From: Phyto melanocephala | Taxonomy: Eukaryota > Arthropoda > Insecta > Diptera > Rhinophoridae | Reading direction: 5' to 3' | DNA: 64,000 nucleotides | NCBI GenBank assembly: GCA_941918925.1 | Contig: OW799234.1 | Span: 83,898,497-83,962,496, forward strand | Shown: positions 13,211 to 26,058 of the stretch, piece by piece | Numbering within the stretch: position 1 is the stretch's first letter | How the letters are laid out: every line of letters starts with the position of its first letter | Program-made: the position numbers and the translations under genes | Notes under the pieces: generated by a model | What the model was told of the DNA's origin: nothing | Databases searched by the model: none | Seen by the model: the letters and a program-made list of their open reading frames with translations, nothing else

Positions 13211-14054
13211 ATATGGCCATTTCCATGTCATCGTACGCGACATTTGTACTCCTATAAAGTGGAGTAATTTTTACAAAATTAAGAGTAACTTAAACAAAAT
13301 TAGATCTTTATGTTCCATTCAAAGGGTACTTTATTTTAAAAAAAATTTATTATATTCGAATCATGGTTGTCTAAAAAATCCAGAAAAATAAGAATGTATC
13401 GTACGTGACATAAAACAGAAGTGATTTTGAGGTATATATGAAAATATAAAAAACCGTGCGAATATTGGGAGGTTTTTTTTCTTTTTTTAATTTCTTACAC
13501 TAAACCAAATATTTTTATATAAAATCCATCGTACTTAATTGAAAACAATCTTTAAGTTATTTTATAATAAATTCAATTTAATATCGTTCGTGACATATCG
13601 TACGTGACAGATTAATAGTATTCTTAGGTAATAAAATTTATATTATTTATGTTAAGAAAAAAAGTTAAATTCTAAATTAGGTGCTCTTGCGACTTTTACA
13701 GTACGAATGACGGATACAAATAATATTTTTGCACTACGTACGTGACATTAAAATTACATCCAAGAGAAATCAAAAAAAATACTGCTAATTGGACTCTATA
13801 TTTTCTTTAATTGTTTATTATATTTTCTTGATTTTAAAGCATATTTACAATTAAAATTTATATTTAAAATTTAGTCGCTAAAAAAATAGTTCATTGCAAT
13901 TCTTTAAAATAACTCAAAGAGATAATCAGATTAAACTTTTATTACTGCTCTTAAAGCCTGCGCATAGTAAAATTTGAGTGTATTTTTTATCAATAAACTT
14001 ATATTGAAAAACTTTCAAGGGTCGTGACTGACATATGCATGGAAATGTCCATAT
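13211..14054. mobile_element. TIR element X, copy 1 (CGTACGTGACAT motifs)
   Basis: The ends are inverted: ATATGGCCATTTCCATG at the left and CATGGAAATGTCCATAT at the right. The 844-bp interior has no open frame but five TCGTACGTGACAT-like motifs, near 13231, 13399, 13584, 13598 and 13735. The second copy at 52 kb conserves their spacing. The superfamily was not recognised. Confidence 0.75.
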
Positions 14055-14059
14055 GCTTT

Positions 14060-15220
14060 ATAGTATACAAACGTTTTATATTTGCGAATAATTCGACAAC
14101 TTGTAAAGCTTTAAATATTGTTACGGAATTAGTTTGATTTTTTGTATGATTTTAATAGTTTCTTTGGTTGACAGTGAAATCTTAAATAATATTCAGGGTT
14201 GCATATAACATTATAAAAATATTATTCTCACCACTTTATTTTAACGTAACGGTCGCTGATAGTTCCTCTAAAGTGGCTATGGTAATTTGTGAAAGGCTCT
14301 AAATGTGTAATTATTGAATACACATACAATACAAACGTGTGAATAACAGACAAAAGTGAATAACACTTCGTGAAAAAACAACCCATTTAAAACCGAAGTT
14401 TATAAAACGTATAAACGTTTGAATATGTTTTAATAACACTTAAGACTCTCACGAAAGCGGTTTGATATAATTTTAAAAGTGTGATGTTAATTTTACATTG
14501 TTTATGTTACACTTGTAAAGGTACTGTCATACTTATAATACATATCACATATCATATTTCCTCATATTTGCCCGTATTTGCCTATATTTTGTTTATATGA
14601 TAATGTAATTTTTCCCTATTTGAGATTCCCTTCATATTATCACAATTTATTTCAAGCAAAAAAGATCAAAATTAAAAGAATTTGCAATTTTTCGCGTATA
14701 AAATTACTTTGACTGTAATAAAATGTAAAAAATTAAAAAATTAAATATTGTTTCTTTTAAATGTAATCAAAGAGTGATAAAAATAGATTATCGATTTTTT
14801 AACTTTGTACGAAAAGAATTAAAGGTAAAAATAAACGATGTAACGATGAAACAATATAATTTGATAAACAGACAACACTTATGCTACAGCTGTTATTTGC
14901 AATTGTTTGTTTTTAGAAAAACTTTCAATCAAACAATTTTTTGCCAAAAAAACGCATAAAATATTTTCCATTGGGTGATTAAATTATAGTCTCATTAAAC
15001 ATAGTTATGTTTGCTGACAAATAAATGTGTTTGCCCAAAAACAGTTTGTAGCTCAAAACTATTTTATGGTCAGTCACACTACAGCAATGAAATATTTTTC
15101 ACGTCTCGGCTTAAATTTGCCGAGTGTGACCGAACAAAAAAAAATACATTAATAAAAATAATAACATTAACAAAGAAGAATTGCTGATAATCACTATGAA
15201 GTTTTTAGAAATACACATTG
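14060..15220. other. Spacer with a repeat shared with 34.9-35.1 kb
   Basis: The stretch 14990-15130 is, in reverse complement, similar to 34920-35060 (TAATTTTGAGCTGCAAAC and CAGCAAACATAA phrases, GTCACACT end). It is probably an old MITE. The rest holds nothing recognised. Confidence 0.5.
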
Positions 15221-15225
15221 ATTTT

Positions 15226-16044
15226 TATACCCTTCACACAGTGAAAAAGGGTATATATAGGTTTGTCATTCCGTGTGAAATTTCTACAATTTTGATTTCT
15301 GACCCCATAAAGTATATATTTTCTGAAAGCTTATGAATAGGGGAGTCGATTAAGCGCTGTCAGTCTGTCAGTCTGTCCGTCTGACCGTCTGTCCGTGTGT
15401 ATGTTGAAATCAACTTTTTGAAGCCCCCGACATCGCTTAGACTCGGGTGAGGTATTAAAATATCAGAAATATTCGGGAGTAGATTGCTATTGAAAATCAG
15501 AAGCATCGGTACATAAACAACTGAGATATGAGCAAAAACCCACGACCACCTCGATTTTTTTTCACAAAAGCAACATTACAACAACAACATACATACATAC
15601 AAACGTGTATACTGGTTAGAGAAAACGTGGCATCGAATCCCAGCTGAGCCAAAAAAAATTTTTTTTTTTATTTTTTATTTAATATATTATTTATATTTTT
15701 ATTATTTATTTTTTTTTAATTTTTTTTTTATTTTTTTTTGTTTTGTATATATTATATACATAATAATTTTTTTAAAAAATTTTTTTTTAAAAATTTTTTT
15801 TTTTTTTAAATTTTTTTTTTTTTTTTTAATTTTTTTTTTAAATTTTTTTTTTTTTTTTGTTTTTTTTAACATTCATACGTGAATTTATAATTTTACAATG
15901 GGACGTTTTTATATATGTATGTTTTTATATGTATGTACGTATTTCATATGGGATGAATGGTGACACAAACCACTGTTATTGCATGAATTCACGTTGTGAA
16001 GGGTATATAAGATTCGGCACGGCCGAATATAGCGCTCTTACTTG
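15226..16044 (+). mobile_element. Family A copy, complete
   Basis: The best-preserved copy in plus sense. It has the opening hairpin TATACCCTTCACAC/AAGGGTATA, a (GTCY)n tract at 15357-15395, a long T-run region, and the terminal hairpin ATTCGGCACGGCCGAAT, then AGCGCTCTTACTTG against a T-run. Ending with a hairpin 16 nt before CTTG in a T-rich target fits Helitron/Helentron-type termini. Confidence 0.8.
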
Positions 16045-16537
16045 TTTTTTTTTTTTTTGGGTTTTTATTTTTCGCATTCAATTTTTGAATTAGATTTTTA
16101 TTTTACTTTACTTTTTACTTTTTCCTAAATAAGGATAGTGCTTTAAAACAATTCTCAAGTTTACAAATCAAGGAAATCGTAGAGAGAACTTTAAAATAAT
16201 TTACCTACACATTATCTTATTATTACGACATCTGATTATACATAACTCTTTGGCCACTGCATGATAGTAAATTAATATAAATTCAGAAACTTTTTACCTC
16301 TGACTATGACAAATTTCATTAAGATATCATTAGTGGTTAAAAAAAATATAATTAATAAATAATGTATTTATACATAAATAACTATGTGATGATATAGGGT
16401 TTTTCATAACCAGCAAAACACCTAAAGTTTTTTTAGTCAATGATAGACAAAAACTGCAGTTTTTTAAATTAAATTTATGATATTTTTAATTTTGCTTTTA
16501 GTACTCCTATCTTAAGGGAACAAAACTAACAGAGAAA

Positions 16538-17858
16538 CAAGTAAGAGCGCTATATTCGGCCGTGCCGAATCTTATATACCCTTCACAACGTGTAGTCATG
16601 CAATAACAGTGGTTTGTGTCACCATTCATCCCATATGAAATACGTACATACATATAAAAACATACATATATAAAAACGTTCCATTGTAAAATTATAAATT
16701 TACGTATGTATGTTAAAAAAACAAAAAACAAAAAAAATTTTAAAAAAAATTTAAAAAAAAATGTTAAAAAAAATTAAAAAAAAAATTTTTTTTAAAAAAT
16801 TTAAAAAAAAAAATATTATGTATATAATATATATAAAACAAAAAAAAATAAAAAAAAAAATTATATTTATTTGGTTGTTGGGTTTAAGCTAGTTTATATG
16901 CATTTCACTGGTGCTTATGCCAGATCATCAGTAAACCTTTACCCAAATTCTTGAAAAAGTTTAAAATTTTTATAAGTTATATTTTTAAATTCTCATTAAC
17001 AAAATGAGAATTCAAAAATAAAACAAAAAAAACATAAAAAACTTTTTCAAAAACCCAACCAACAATTTTTTTCAATTTTAATTTATTTTATTTTTCTAAT
17101 CCCTTTAGCATTTGGCTAACCGTTGGTTAAGCATTTAGTGTTAACAAACGGTTAGCCAAATGCTAAAGGGATTAGAAAAATAAAATAAATTAAAATTGAA
17201 AAAAATTGTTGGTTGGGTTTTTGAAAAAGTTTTTTATGGTTTTTTTTGTTTTATTTTTGAATTCTCATTTTGTTAATGAGAATTTAAAAATATAAATTAT
17301 AAAAATTTTAAACTTTTTCAAGAATTTGGGTAAAGGTTTACTGATGATCTGGCATAAGCACCAGTGAAATGCATATAAACCAGCTTAAACCCAACAACCA
17401 AATAAATATAATTGAAAAATTATGGGAGCATATCCTAAATAATTTAGTAAATTAAAAAAAAAAATTTTAAAAAAAAATAATAAAAATATAAATAATATAT
17501 TAAATAAAAAATAAAAATAAAAAAAATAAAAATTAAAAAAAAATTCCAGGTGGTCGTGGGTTTTTGCTCATATCTCCGTTGTTTATATACCGATGTTTCT
17601 GATTTTCAATACCGATCTACTCTTGAATATTTCTGATATTTTAATACCTTACCCGGGTCCAACCTATGTCGGGGGGCTTCAAAAAGTTGATTTAAACATA
17701 CACACGGACAGACGGACAGACTGACAGAGCTTAATCGACTCCCCTATTCATAAGCTTTCAGAAAATATATACTTTATGGGGTCGGAAATGAAAATTGTAG
17801 AAATTTCACACGGAATGACAAACCTATATATACCCTTTTTCACTGTGTGAAGGGTATA
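16538..17858 (-). mobile_element. Family A copy interrupted by the foldback element
   Basis: Minus orientation. Both termini are intact (CAAGTAAGAGCGC at the left, AAGGGTATA at the right). The foldback element at 16865-17449 lies in its A/T-rich centre. Confidence 0.8.
16865..17449 (+). mobile_element. Foldback element with 270-bp arms
   Basis: Two nearly identical inverted arms (about 16861-17130 and 17141-17411) around a 10-bp loop would form one long hairpin. The outer sequence reads ATTTATTTGGTTGTTGGG. A 38-45 bp tail beyond the second arm (ATTATGGGAGCATATCC...) is not part of the palindrome but is shared with the copy at 56.1 kb, so it belongs to the element. No coding capacity. It is inserted into a family-A element, in an A-rich target that blurs the duplication. 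Confidence 0.85.
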
Positions 17859-17859
17859 A

Positions 17860-19330
17860 TTAAGTATAAAGTTATAAATATTAAGTAAACACAGAAAAAT
17901 TTATTCTTTATTTATCTTCACAAAATAATTCATTACAAACACAAAATTTACACATCTAAATGGTCCTTAAAAAATCTCAACTCTTAAGCAAAATCGCATT
18001 GGAACAAAACCTACTTTTTAGATTAAAATACTATCACCCTCTTTGACTAGCAAATCATAAAAACAACAATAGCATAAATAGAGCAACACAAGAGGAGAGA
18101 AAAATAAATAAACAGAATTTCTTCTCTGTTCCCTGTGCCAGAATTAAGTAAACAAAAGAAAATGAGGCCAACTGTTCACAAAAAAAAGACAACATCGATA
18201 AGAATTATACAAAGTGAAATAAAAACCATATGGCTTTGTTAGCGGTGAAGAGCCAAGGTTGCCATAAAACCACCAAAAAATAAACAAAGAAAACAACAAA
18301 ACGTAAAATAAATATCTTTAAAAAGATGAAACTTAGAAAAACGGAAACAAAACGAAAAAAAAAAACAGAAAAGGAAACAAAACAAAACGTTTAAATAGAC
18401 AATTTCCCTTCTTTTATTATCATATAAAAAATTTTAAATTTACGCCGTGTTAAAGACTTTAAGTATTTAATTAAAGAAAATATATTTTTATAAAATTATT
18501 AGAAAGACTCAATAAAGTATTAAATCTATCACAAGGCCTTTTAAGCCATGTAGAATTTAGTAAAAATAAATACAATGATAAATTAGCCTTTTTAAGCGCA
18601 TAACACTTCAATCAATCAAATAAATAAATAGTTTTCTCAACCCAGCACTTGACTATTTAATATAGCCTTAAGTAACAAATCAGAACATGTCTCAAGTCGC
18701 ATTATGGAGACCATACCAACATACATGCCATTTAAAAGTCTTAAACATTTTTTTTATTTTTCAATAAATACAATTTTTTTGATAAACATGAAAGTAATTT
18801 AAAATCATCAAAATATTGAATCGAAGTAAATAAAAAATTTACTAAAATGATTCCTTAAAATTTTTATATAATCCCTTGAATGTGACTTTTTTAAAACCAT
18901 AGAGCTGATTCTAAAAAACAAGCGTTCATTAAACCCACACCTTTATATGGAACTTTAATAGGATGGACGTCATTCGCTTGATCAACACAATGTAGTATTA
19001 ATGTTTATTTCATTCAATAGAGTGGTTGAAATGCTGTCTTTAATTGTAATCCTGTATAAGGATCACACTTTCTGATGTTATTAATTCATTCAAGAAAACT
19101 GTATATCTGCTACTTCGATGGCATTTCATCACTATACCTTAATTCAAATCCAAGCAATATTCATGTTTTGGTTGAATATATTTAAACGAATCTGTTAATT
19201 TTTTTTTGCGCCAGATTTATGCATGCGATGACAAATTAATGCGGTGTAAATTATTACCTAGAGGGACAGATTTCTGTCTACAAATCGAATTGATAGCATT
19301 TTCTTAACGAACGATTCTCTTACCAACAAA
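17860..19330. other. Spacer
   Basis: AT-rich, many A-runs, no recognised feature. Confidence 0.5.
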
Positions 19331-19399
19331 GATTACCCAAACATAAAAAAAAAAAAAAATTCAGAATTGATCAGGCAAAAGAACAACCATTTAAATCTG

Positions 19400-19980
19400 T
19401 CACGTTTAGAAACAAACAAATAAATCACCTTCCAATTGGTTATCCCCAATGGTGGGTAGTTTTGCCCATCCAACTCCAGCCACACTGGCAACTTAGCTAT
19501 TTGCACGACTAGGTTCGCGGGCATGGGCGGGTGTTCGTTACGAAGAGTTGATGGGTCTAAAATATTATGTGACACATTTGTTGTGCCAGTATCCTTGGGA
19601 AAATCAAGTACCTATCTCCCTTTAGAGCGTGGTGTTCTGGCCTATATTGTCCCACCCCTAACATTGGTAACCTATTAACAGTATCGGGTTACCAACAAAA
19701 ACACCAAACATGTGGATCACACACATTTTACATTGTAACATGAGAAAGTAAAACAATGAAGTATTTAACTGAATTTTTAGGCTTATTGTGTCTCCCTGGC
19801 ATGCCACCATCAAAATCTGAACCAACGGAACGCATTTGGTGGTGGAAAAACTCAGCAAAGTATTTTACGGGATGACATAGATGATGATTAATAATGAAAA
19901 ACTTTTCATTCATAAAATTATAATGATTTAAACCCATACGCCAATAGACTTTAAACGAATTAAGTTTTAAACTCATCTTG
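19400..19980 (-). other. Coding-like relic, unidentified
   Basis: Minus-strand frames with stops between them include VGSDFDGGMPGRHNKPKN (near 19800) and LRNEHPPMPANLVVQIAKLP, then VWLELDGQNYPPLGI (19440-19540). GC is raised relative to the surroundings. It may be a decayed gene or transposon; no family was recognised. Confidence 0.2.
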
Positions 19981-20929
19981 GGTAACGATCAACAAATCAC
20001 AAGGATCTAAAAAAATATTGAATTGCATTAGATTTGTAATGTGTTTTCCATAACATACAAATAGCAAATTTGTAATGTAAAACCAAAGTATAGCACACTT
20101 TATAATAAGCGGCACCATAATAACAGAAACAAGATCACACAAAGTTACAAACAGAAAGTGCAATATGTGACAACAATTAAATTAACTGACAAAAGTCAAA
20201 GCACTTGAAATCTGAGTATCATTTCACAAAATAATAGAAACAAAATTTATTATTTTGTGATTTCCAAGTTACTCATTTAACAAAATAAAATGAGTGAAAT
20301 ATTAAGTGAAGTTTTAACAAATGAAAGTAAAGTGCTTGATGTAAGTAGATCTTACTTTGCATTAGAATGAATAAAACATAGTTTTGTAAAGTAAGTTTTT
20401 ATTAGGAACAAATAAAAATAGAGAATCAAAGCAGAAATTTTCTTGAAGTAAGGAACAAAGAGTTTTCTCTCTTAAGATCCTTCTGATCGAGCAAAAAAAA
20501 TTATTGCCTTTAAAACACAGTCCTTACTACATCCTTTACACAAGAGCGGACAACGTTGTGCTTATCGATAACGCTTATTAAACAGACGTTTATTAAACAG
20601 AAATGTTGATTTATGGCTTTTAATAAAAATCTAATAAATAGAAATAAAAATGATAGGATTACTAGATTGATCTGAAAATACTAGCTAAAACGTCATTATA
20701 TTTCAATAATTCCAAAAGAAAAAAGACAACAATAGTTTCACTGCAGCTACCTTCAATACCAAACATTCTGTCAAAATTGGATATTCCAATTACAAAGCAT
20801 TGCCACCGCGGTATTACAGTTTGCTTCATACAATGTGTATGGGCATGAGATTTTTTGAAAGCTAAAAAACGCTTCACGCTCTTGTTTAGGTTTGGCTGTA
20901 AGTCCAGCAGATCAACCAGTTTCAAATAA

Positions 20930-23160
20930 GTAAAAAAAGGTAATCGTTATGTTATGTCATTGGAACATAATATATATTTTATGATGTGGTGATTGAAAAG
21001 CAAACGGTCAGTTTAAAAACCTACAAAAAAAAACTTTATACTAAAAAGCAATTATTAAACTGTGTACACTCAGACTAATTTTTAAAAGTTAAAACAGTTT
21101 TAATTTCCATATAAAACAGTTTTATAAACGCTTTGTAAAGATTTAAAAATGTTTATAAATAAGGCAGTTAGTTTTGACAAGAGCGCTTGTATAAAATATA
21201 ATATTTCATACGATAACTAACTTTGTAGAATTAATTTTAAGAACTATGTGTAGGGTAATCATGCCTTCGCCTTATGAACTGCTGGAAAAAGTAACAAAAT
21301 AAAAAAGGATGAAATAAAAATAATCTCTATTCAATTAAATCATACTCCTTTGTATGGAAACAATTTAAGCATTCCAATGTATAGTATACAGCATGCGAAA
21401 AAAGTCATCTCTCCTTTAAAAATCTAACTAAGAATTGAAATGTGAATGTTAAGAATTTCATTCAGAATCATTAAAAGAATGATATTCTCCACTTGCCTTA
21501 AAAACATCGTAAGTTTTTTTAAATTTTATTTAAAAAATTGTGAATTTATTGTATAATTATGAAAATAATAATTGACTTTTATAATTTTAAAGTCAACCTA
21601 CGTCATTTAAAACCATAAATAACACAACAATCTCATACCCCTTCAACTTAAAAATACTTTAAAATCTTTTATTTATTCACCCAAAAATATGTCTCCATAA
21701 TTATATTTGTAACGTGTCCTCTGAGTTCTATTTACATGATCTTCTTCAACTTAATAGTCACAACAGAAAATATAGATTTTTAAAACAAAACATTATTGTT
21801 TTTTAAGCTTATTCTGATTTTAAATGTTTTTTTTTTTAATAATCTGTATTTTGAGTCAAAAATATTAATTTTTAACGTCCCCTTGGATTCGCTTTCCAAA
21901 GAACAATATTTAAACGAAAAACTATTAAAAATAAAAAAATATACTTTAAAGCGTGTACATTAAGGCGGATCGGCCTCCATCCAAAAAAAAAGATGTGCCA
22001 TGCACCCCTAGAATCAAATATATATCAACAAAGTTTGTAAAACAGGAAAAAAAAAATTCCACGCCCAAAAATACAGCGCCACCATTTAAAGTCCAATATC
22101 ACCATATCGCATATTTTAGTTCATGGCTTAATTTTGGCCCTGGGTGAGTTTTTAATCTAACATCAAATAAAAGATGTCATTAATGATATCTGGGATTCTT
22201 CCCCCCTAATGTAAATTTTTTTACATGTTTTTTGACATCTTAAATTTGACGTTAGATAGGCAAGCCATGAACAACGATATGTAACGATATGATATCTTTT
22301 ATTCTAGTAGGTGACTGACACAACTTTTTTTTCGACCTGCCTGTAGATACATGTACGTGTGTTACATTTGGTATATCCTTTTCGCAGAGATTTGTTTACC
22401 CAAAACTCATTAATTGTTCTTGAGTTATAGTTTTCTGTGATCCAACAACAACCAATTTGGGTTTTCGTATTTCCAGTCTTCTGCCATTAGTTAAAAATTC
22501 TTAATTTCTAAAATACCTTCAATCCGATGGCGACTGAAAACTTTCAGAGACTAACCCTTTCAGGTTATTTATGTAAGAGCTCGATTAGCTACCATATAGC
22601 AATGAAAATATTTGTGTCCTAGATAATTTTTTTAATTAAAAATTAATCTGTACACCATTAAAAGATGTTTTTAGTCCAGATTGAACAGAATTTAAGACAT
22701 CTATTGATTAAATATTAAAAACATTCAGAAACCTACGGGTGCGGAACATTTTAACCATGGAAGAGTTCATGCTTTAAGAATAATTAGCCACTTCCTTTTA
22801 AAAAATTGTATTTCAATTAAGAGAAATAACCAAAGAGACGAGATAATGGCTAGGCCAATGCTGCGGCTTGTTATTTATATCTAAAAATAATTAGAATTAA
22901 AAGTATGAATCAAACGAGATTGTTTAGCTGCTGATATTCTCTAAAAACATTTTACCTTAATTTTGCAAAAAAATTTATTTTTTATGCAAGTGCCGACCTA
23001 ATTTTTAAGTCCCTAAAAGTATACATTGCATTATAAACATACTCATGCAGTTGTGTACGGACACACCTATATACTTCATTCATGAAAATAGCTGTTGTAC
23101 ATTTTACTCTGATTGTTTTGAAGTCTCCATTGTTCTTGTTTTTTTTTTTGCTTACTCTCT
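20930..23160. other. Spacer
   Basis: No recognised gene or transposon. 21950-22350 is slightly GC-richer, but its open frame has no family similarity that I can name. Confidence 0.5.
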
Positions 23161-23165
23161 CTTTT

Positions 23166-25015
23166 TATACCCGCCACCAAAAAAAAGGTGGGGGTATATT
23201 CATTTTGTCATTCCGTTTGTAACACATCGAAATATCCATATTAGACGCCATAAAGTATATATATTCTGAATCAGGGTTTGATTTGATGACGATCTAGCTA
23301 TGTCCGTCCGTCTGTCCGTCTGTTGAAAGCACGATAGAGGTCGCACCGAAAAAGCTAGGGGGCTCATTTTTTTTGCCAGAATCTTTCTTATAGACAAGGT
23401 TTGTTTGGTATTGAAAATGGGCTAAATCGGAATATTAGGAAGAGAGTTATAGCTCGAAAAGCAAGAGTAGGTCGAAAAAACCATGTCCTTCGAACATCGA
23501 ATAAAATGTAATTGTGTCCAAACGCATTAACGTAGACTCTTGAAACTTCGAATATATATTTTCTGAGTAAAAACAATATTTTTCCCTGAAAATTGTTTAA
23601 ATCTATGCATTAGGAGAGGAGTTATCGATCAAAATGTACGAAAATTTATACCGCACAGTGTATTTTTCAGTATATTTAAAAACAAAAACGTCATAAAAGT
23701 AACAAAATTGGATGTACGACTCTGAAATTTTGCACACTCTGCTTTTTGGTGAGTGGCTTTTTTGTAACGAAAAATCAATGTGCCACGCCCACTTTTACGC
23801 CCACCTCCCATATAACGTTTTACCTAAAATTCATATAATTTCTCTACTAATAAAGATTTTGGAATAATAAAGGGCTATATTGAAACACCTAAGTTGTACT
23901 CATTTGCAAAAATAACTTTGACACGCCTACTATAACGCCCACTTTTCACGTTATCTACCGTTAATGAAATTTAAAAGCTCATAAAACCGCCAAAATTAGA
24001 GGTATGATGATAAAATTTGCTACGTATATCCTTCTAATCAATGTTATTGTTTTGCCAAAAAGTTTAGGTGACACGCCCACTTTAACGCCTACCTCCCATA
24101 TAACGGTTTATCTTAAATTCATGTAATTTCTCTATTGACAAAGTTTTTGGGAAAATTAAGGACTATATTGAAATACCTAAGTTGTATTTATTAGCAGAAA
24201 CTTTATTGACACTCCTACTTTAGCGCCCTGTTTTACTAAAAGACTACATTTACAAAAGCATTTTAGTAGCATATCGAAGTTATAAAGGGTGGTTAAATCT
24301 TAAGGACCGAGGTTGAATTTAAATAAAACACAAATTATTTAGGATATTATTATTATTTCTTTTTGTAATTATAATATTTGTATGGTTCAATTATGTATTT
24401 AACAAAATATCGGCCAAATGCCCCTCCATCCTTGGTACACTCCTCTATCTGATGGTTCAAATTTTCAATGACAATGTTGATGCTCAATTTTTGGGCATGA
24501 TGATAAGTCGAGGTTGACTGATCCAGCAGTGGTTCCCATTCAACGAACTAAGAAGGCATTCACAGATTTTTTTGCATTTTATACAGACCTGTTTTGCAGA
24601 AACTTAAATATTTTTTACAATTCTCCCTATTGTGGACGAATTTGGACGATTATGTTGACCAAAAGAATTACGAAGTGCACAAAATAAATTTTGATTTGAA
24701 CGCCCATTTTCATAAAAAACCTGAATAACTTTAAAGCGTTTCTCATTTGCGTATCTTTCCACGGATCAAATTGAGTAAGTTTGAGATTGAGAAATGTCAA
24801 ATGAAATGCAGAAAACAAATTTAAAGGCTAGGTGTAGTTCACCTTCAACATGGGCCCTTAAAATTTAACCACCCTATACAAAGAAAGTAATATTTTATTA
24901 TAAAGAGATTATTCCATAGCGATTAACAAAATAATAAATATTGTGCTTTAAATGTACACAAAATTGGTGGTGGGTATAAAAGATTCGGCACAGCCGAATA
25001 TAGTGCTCTTACGTG
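23166..25015 (+). mobile_element. Family B, complete copy with mariner insert
   Basis: It starts TATACCCGCCACC with a GGTGGGGGTATA complement, giving a 5-prime hairpin. Repeated blocks of ACGCCCAC...TATAACG...AATTCATATAATTTCTCTA follow, and it ends GATTCGGCACAGCCGAATATAGTGCTCTTACGTG. The internal mariner derivative occupies 24284-24878. The end is the same as in family A although the bodies differ. Confidence 0.8.
24284..24878 (-). mobile_element. Mariner deletion derivative, family C copy 1
   Basis: Terminal inverted repeats AAAGGGTGGTTAAAT and its complement, with TA at the ends, bound about 595 bp. The minus strand retains pieces of transposase: near one end an HTH segment reading FYENGRSNQN and RNSFGQHNRPN, and near the other the C-terminal tail, IENLNHQIEEC. 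The catalytic middle is deleted. It is inserted inside a family-B element. Confidence 0.75.
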
Positions 25016-25017
25016 TT

Positions 25018-25360
25018 ATAATGATAATATTTGTATGGTTCAATTATGTATTTAACAAAATATCGGCCAAACGGCCCCCCCCCCCCCCCTTGGAGCTATT
25101 CCTCTATCTGATGGTCCAAATTGTCAATGACAATGTTGATGCTCAATTGTTGGGCATGATGATGAGTCGAGGTTGACTGCTCTTTTGTCACACTATCGCA
25201 AAAAACAGCAATGGTTCCCATTCAAAGAACTAAGAAGGCATTCACAGATTTTCCAACATTTTATACAGACCTGTTTTGCAGAAATTTAAATATTTTTGTT
25301 TACAATTCTCCCGATTGTTGACGATAATGTTGATCAAAAGAATTACGAAGTGCACAAAAT
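25018..25360 (-). mobile_element. Family C mariner fragment, copy 2
   Basis: A near-tandem second copy of the 24.3-kb element, lacking both terminal repeats. It starts immediately after the end of the family-B element and carries a 15-base C-run at 25075-25089 where copy 1 has a short mixed C tract. The transposase HTH remnant (FGQHYRQQS-like) is near its 3-prime end. Confidence 0.65.
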
Positions 25361-25854
25361 GTTGTTTGTTGCTGTTATTACTGGTGGTAGAGTGATGTAT
25401 GTTTTGTTTTGTTGTCAATGCTATTGTTGTATGCATTGTCTGCTAAGAGGACTCCCCAATGATTTAACAGTGGTTGCAATCGTCAACAACAATTATATTC
25501 AACAACAAGAACACAGTGGAAGAGAGTATAAAAACAAACAAAAATTGTTGAATGCGATATGTAGTCGTCGGTCGACACAGTTGAATGTTTTGCAATGTAC
25601 ATTTGTATGTATGTGTTGTGGTGTATGTAAACTGTATCTGTGTTGCTTAAACAGTCGCATGCATTTACATTTTAATATATCACAATATTTTATTTATTCT
25701 TTGGGGTATTACTCACTCACAATTTTTCACTGTTAAATTGTTTAACAAAAGTCTTCATAAATAATTTATTAAAATAAATAATAAACAAGAACAAAAAAAC
25801 ATGAATAGGAATGCATTTAAATTCAAATTTAATGAGAATTTCTTTTCATTGCAG

Positions 25855-26058
25855 GTGGTTTAACTGATGGCGGCCGTATTGGTTTTGGTGATACAAGTGG
25901 TGTTGTACATGGCGGTATTGTAAGTTCCCAAGCCACACCAAATGTGCCATGTTCTCCGGGACAATTTCGCTGCAATGATGGTAAATGCATCACATCATTA
26001 TGGGTGTGTAATTATCAAAAAGATTGCGAGGGCGGTGAAGATGAACAACAGTCATGCC
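25855..26058 (+). CDS. LDLa-module exon 1 of a plus-strand receptor/matrix gene
   Basis: This is an internal exon of 204 nt (68 codons' worth), entered after a TTCATTGCAG acceptor and left at a GTAAGT donor, with phase 1 at both ends. It encodes a Gly/Ser-rich linker of about 30 residues and then one complete LDL-receptor class A module. The six cysteines fall at residues 32, 39, 44, 51, 57 and 67. The [10 protein letters not shown] core and the acidic DCEGGEDE calcium-binding end of the module are intact. LDLa modules are small extracellular calcium-stabilised folds that bind lipoproteins or other ligands. Phase 1-1 exons are the usual unit of LDLa shuffling. Perlecan/trol-like, lipophorin-receptor-like and megalin-like genes all fit, and the fragment does not decide among them. 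The local sequence is clearly less AT-rich than its surroundings, and the reading frame carries straight into the next exon. Confidence 0.93.

Noticed and set aside
25296..25736. 146-residue plus-strand frame just before the LDLa exon
   Set aside because: It starts inside a mariner fragment, has Cys/Val-rich low-complexity composition and does not join the exon frame at the acceptor.
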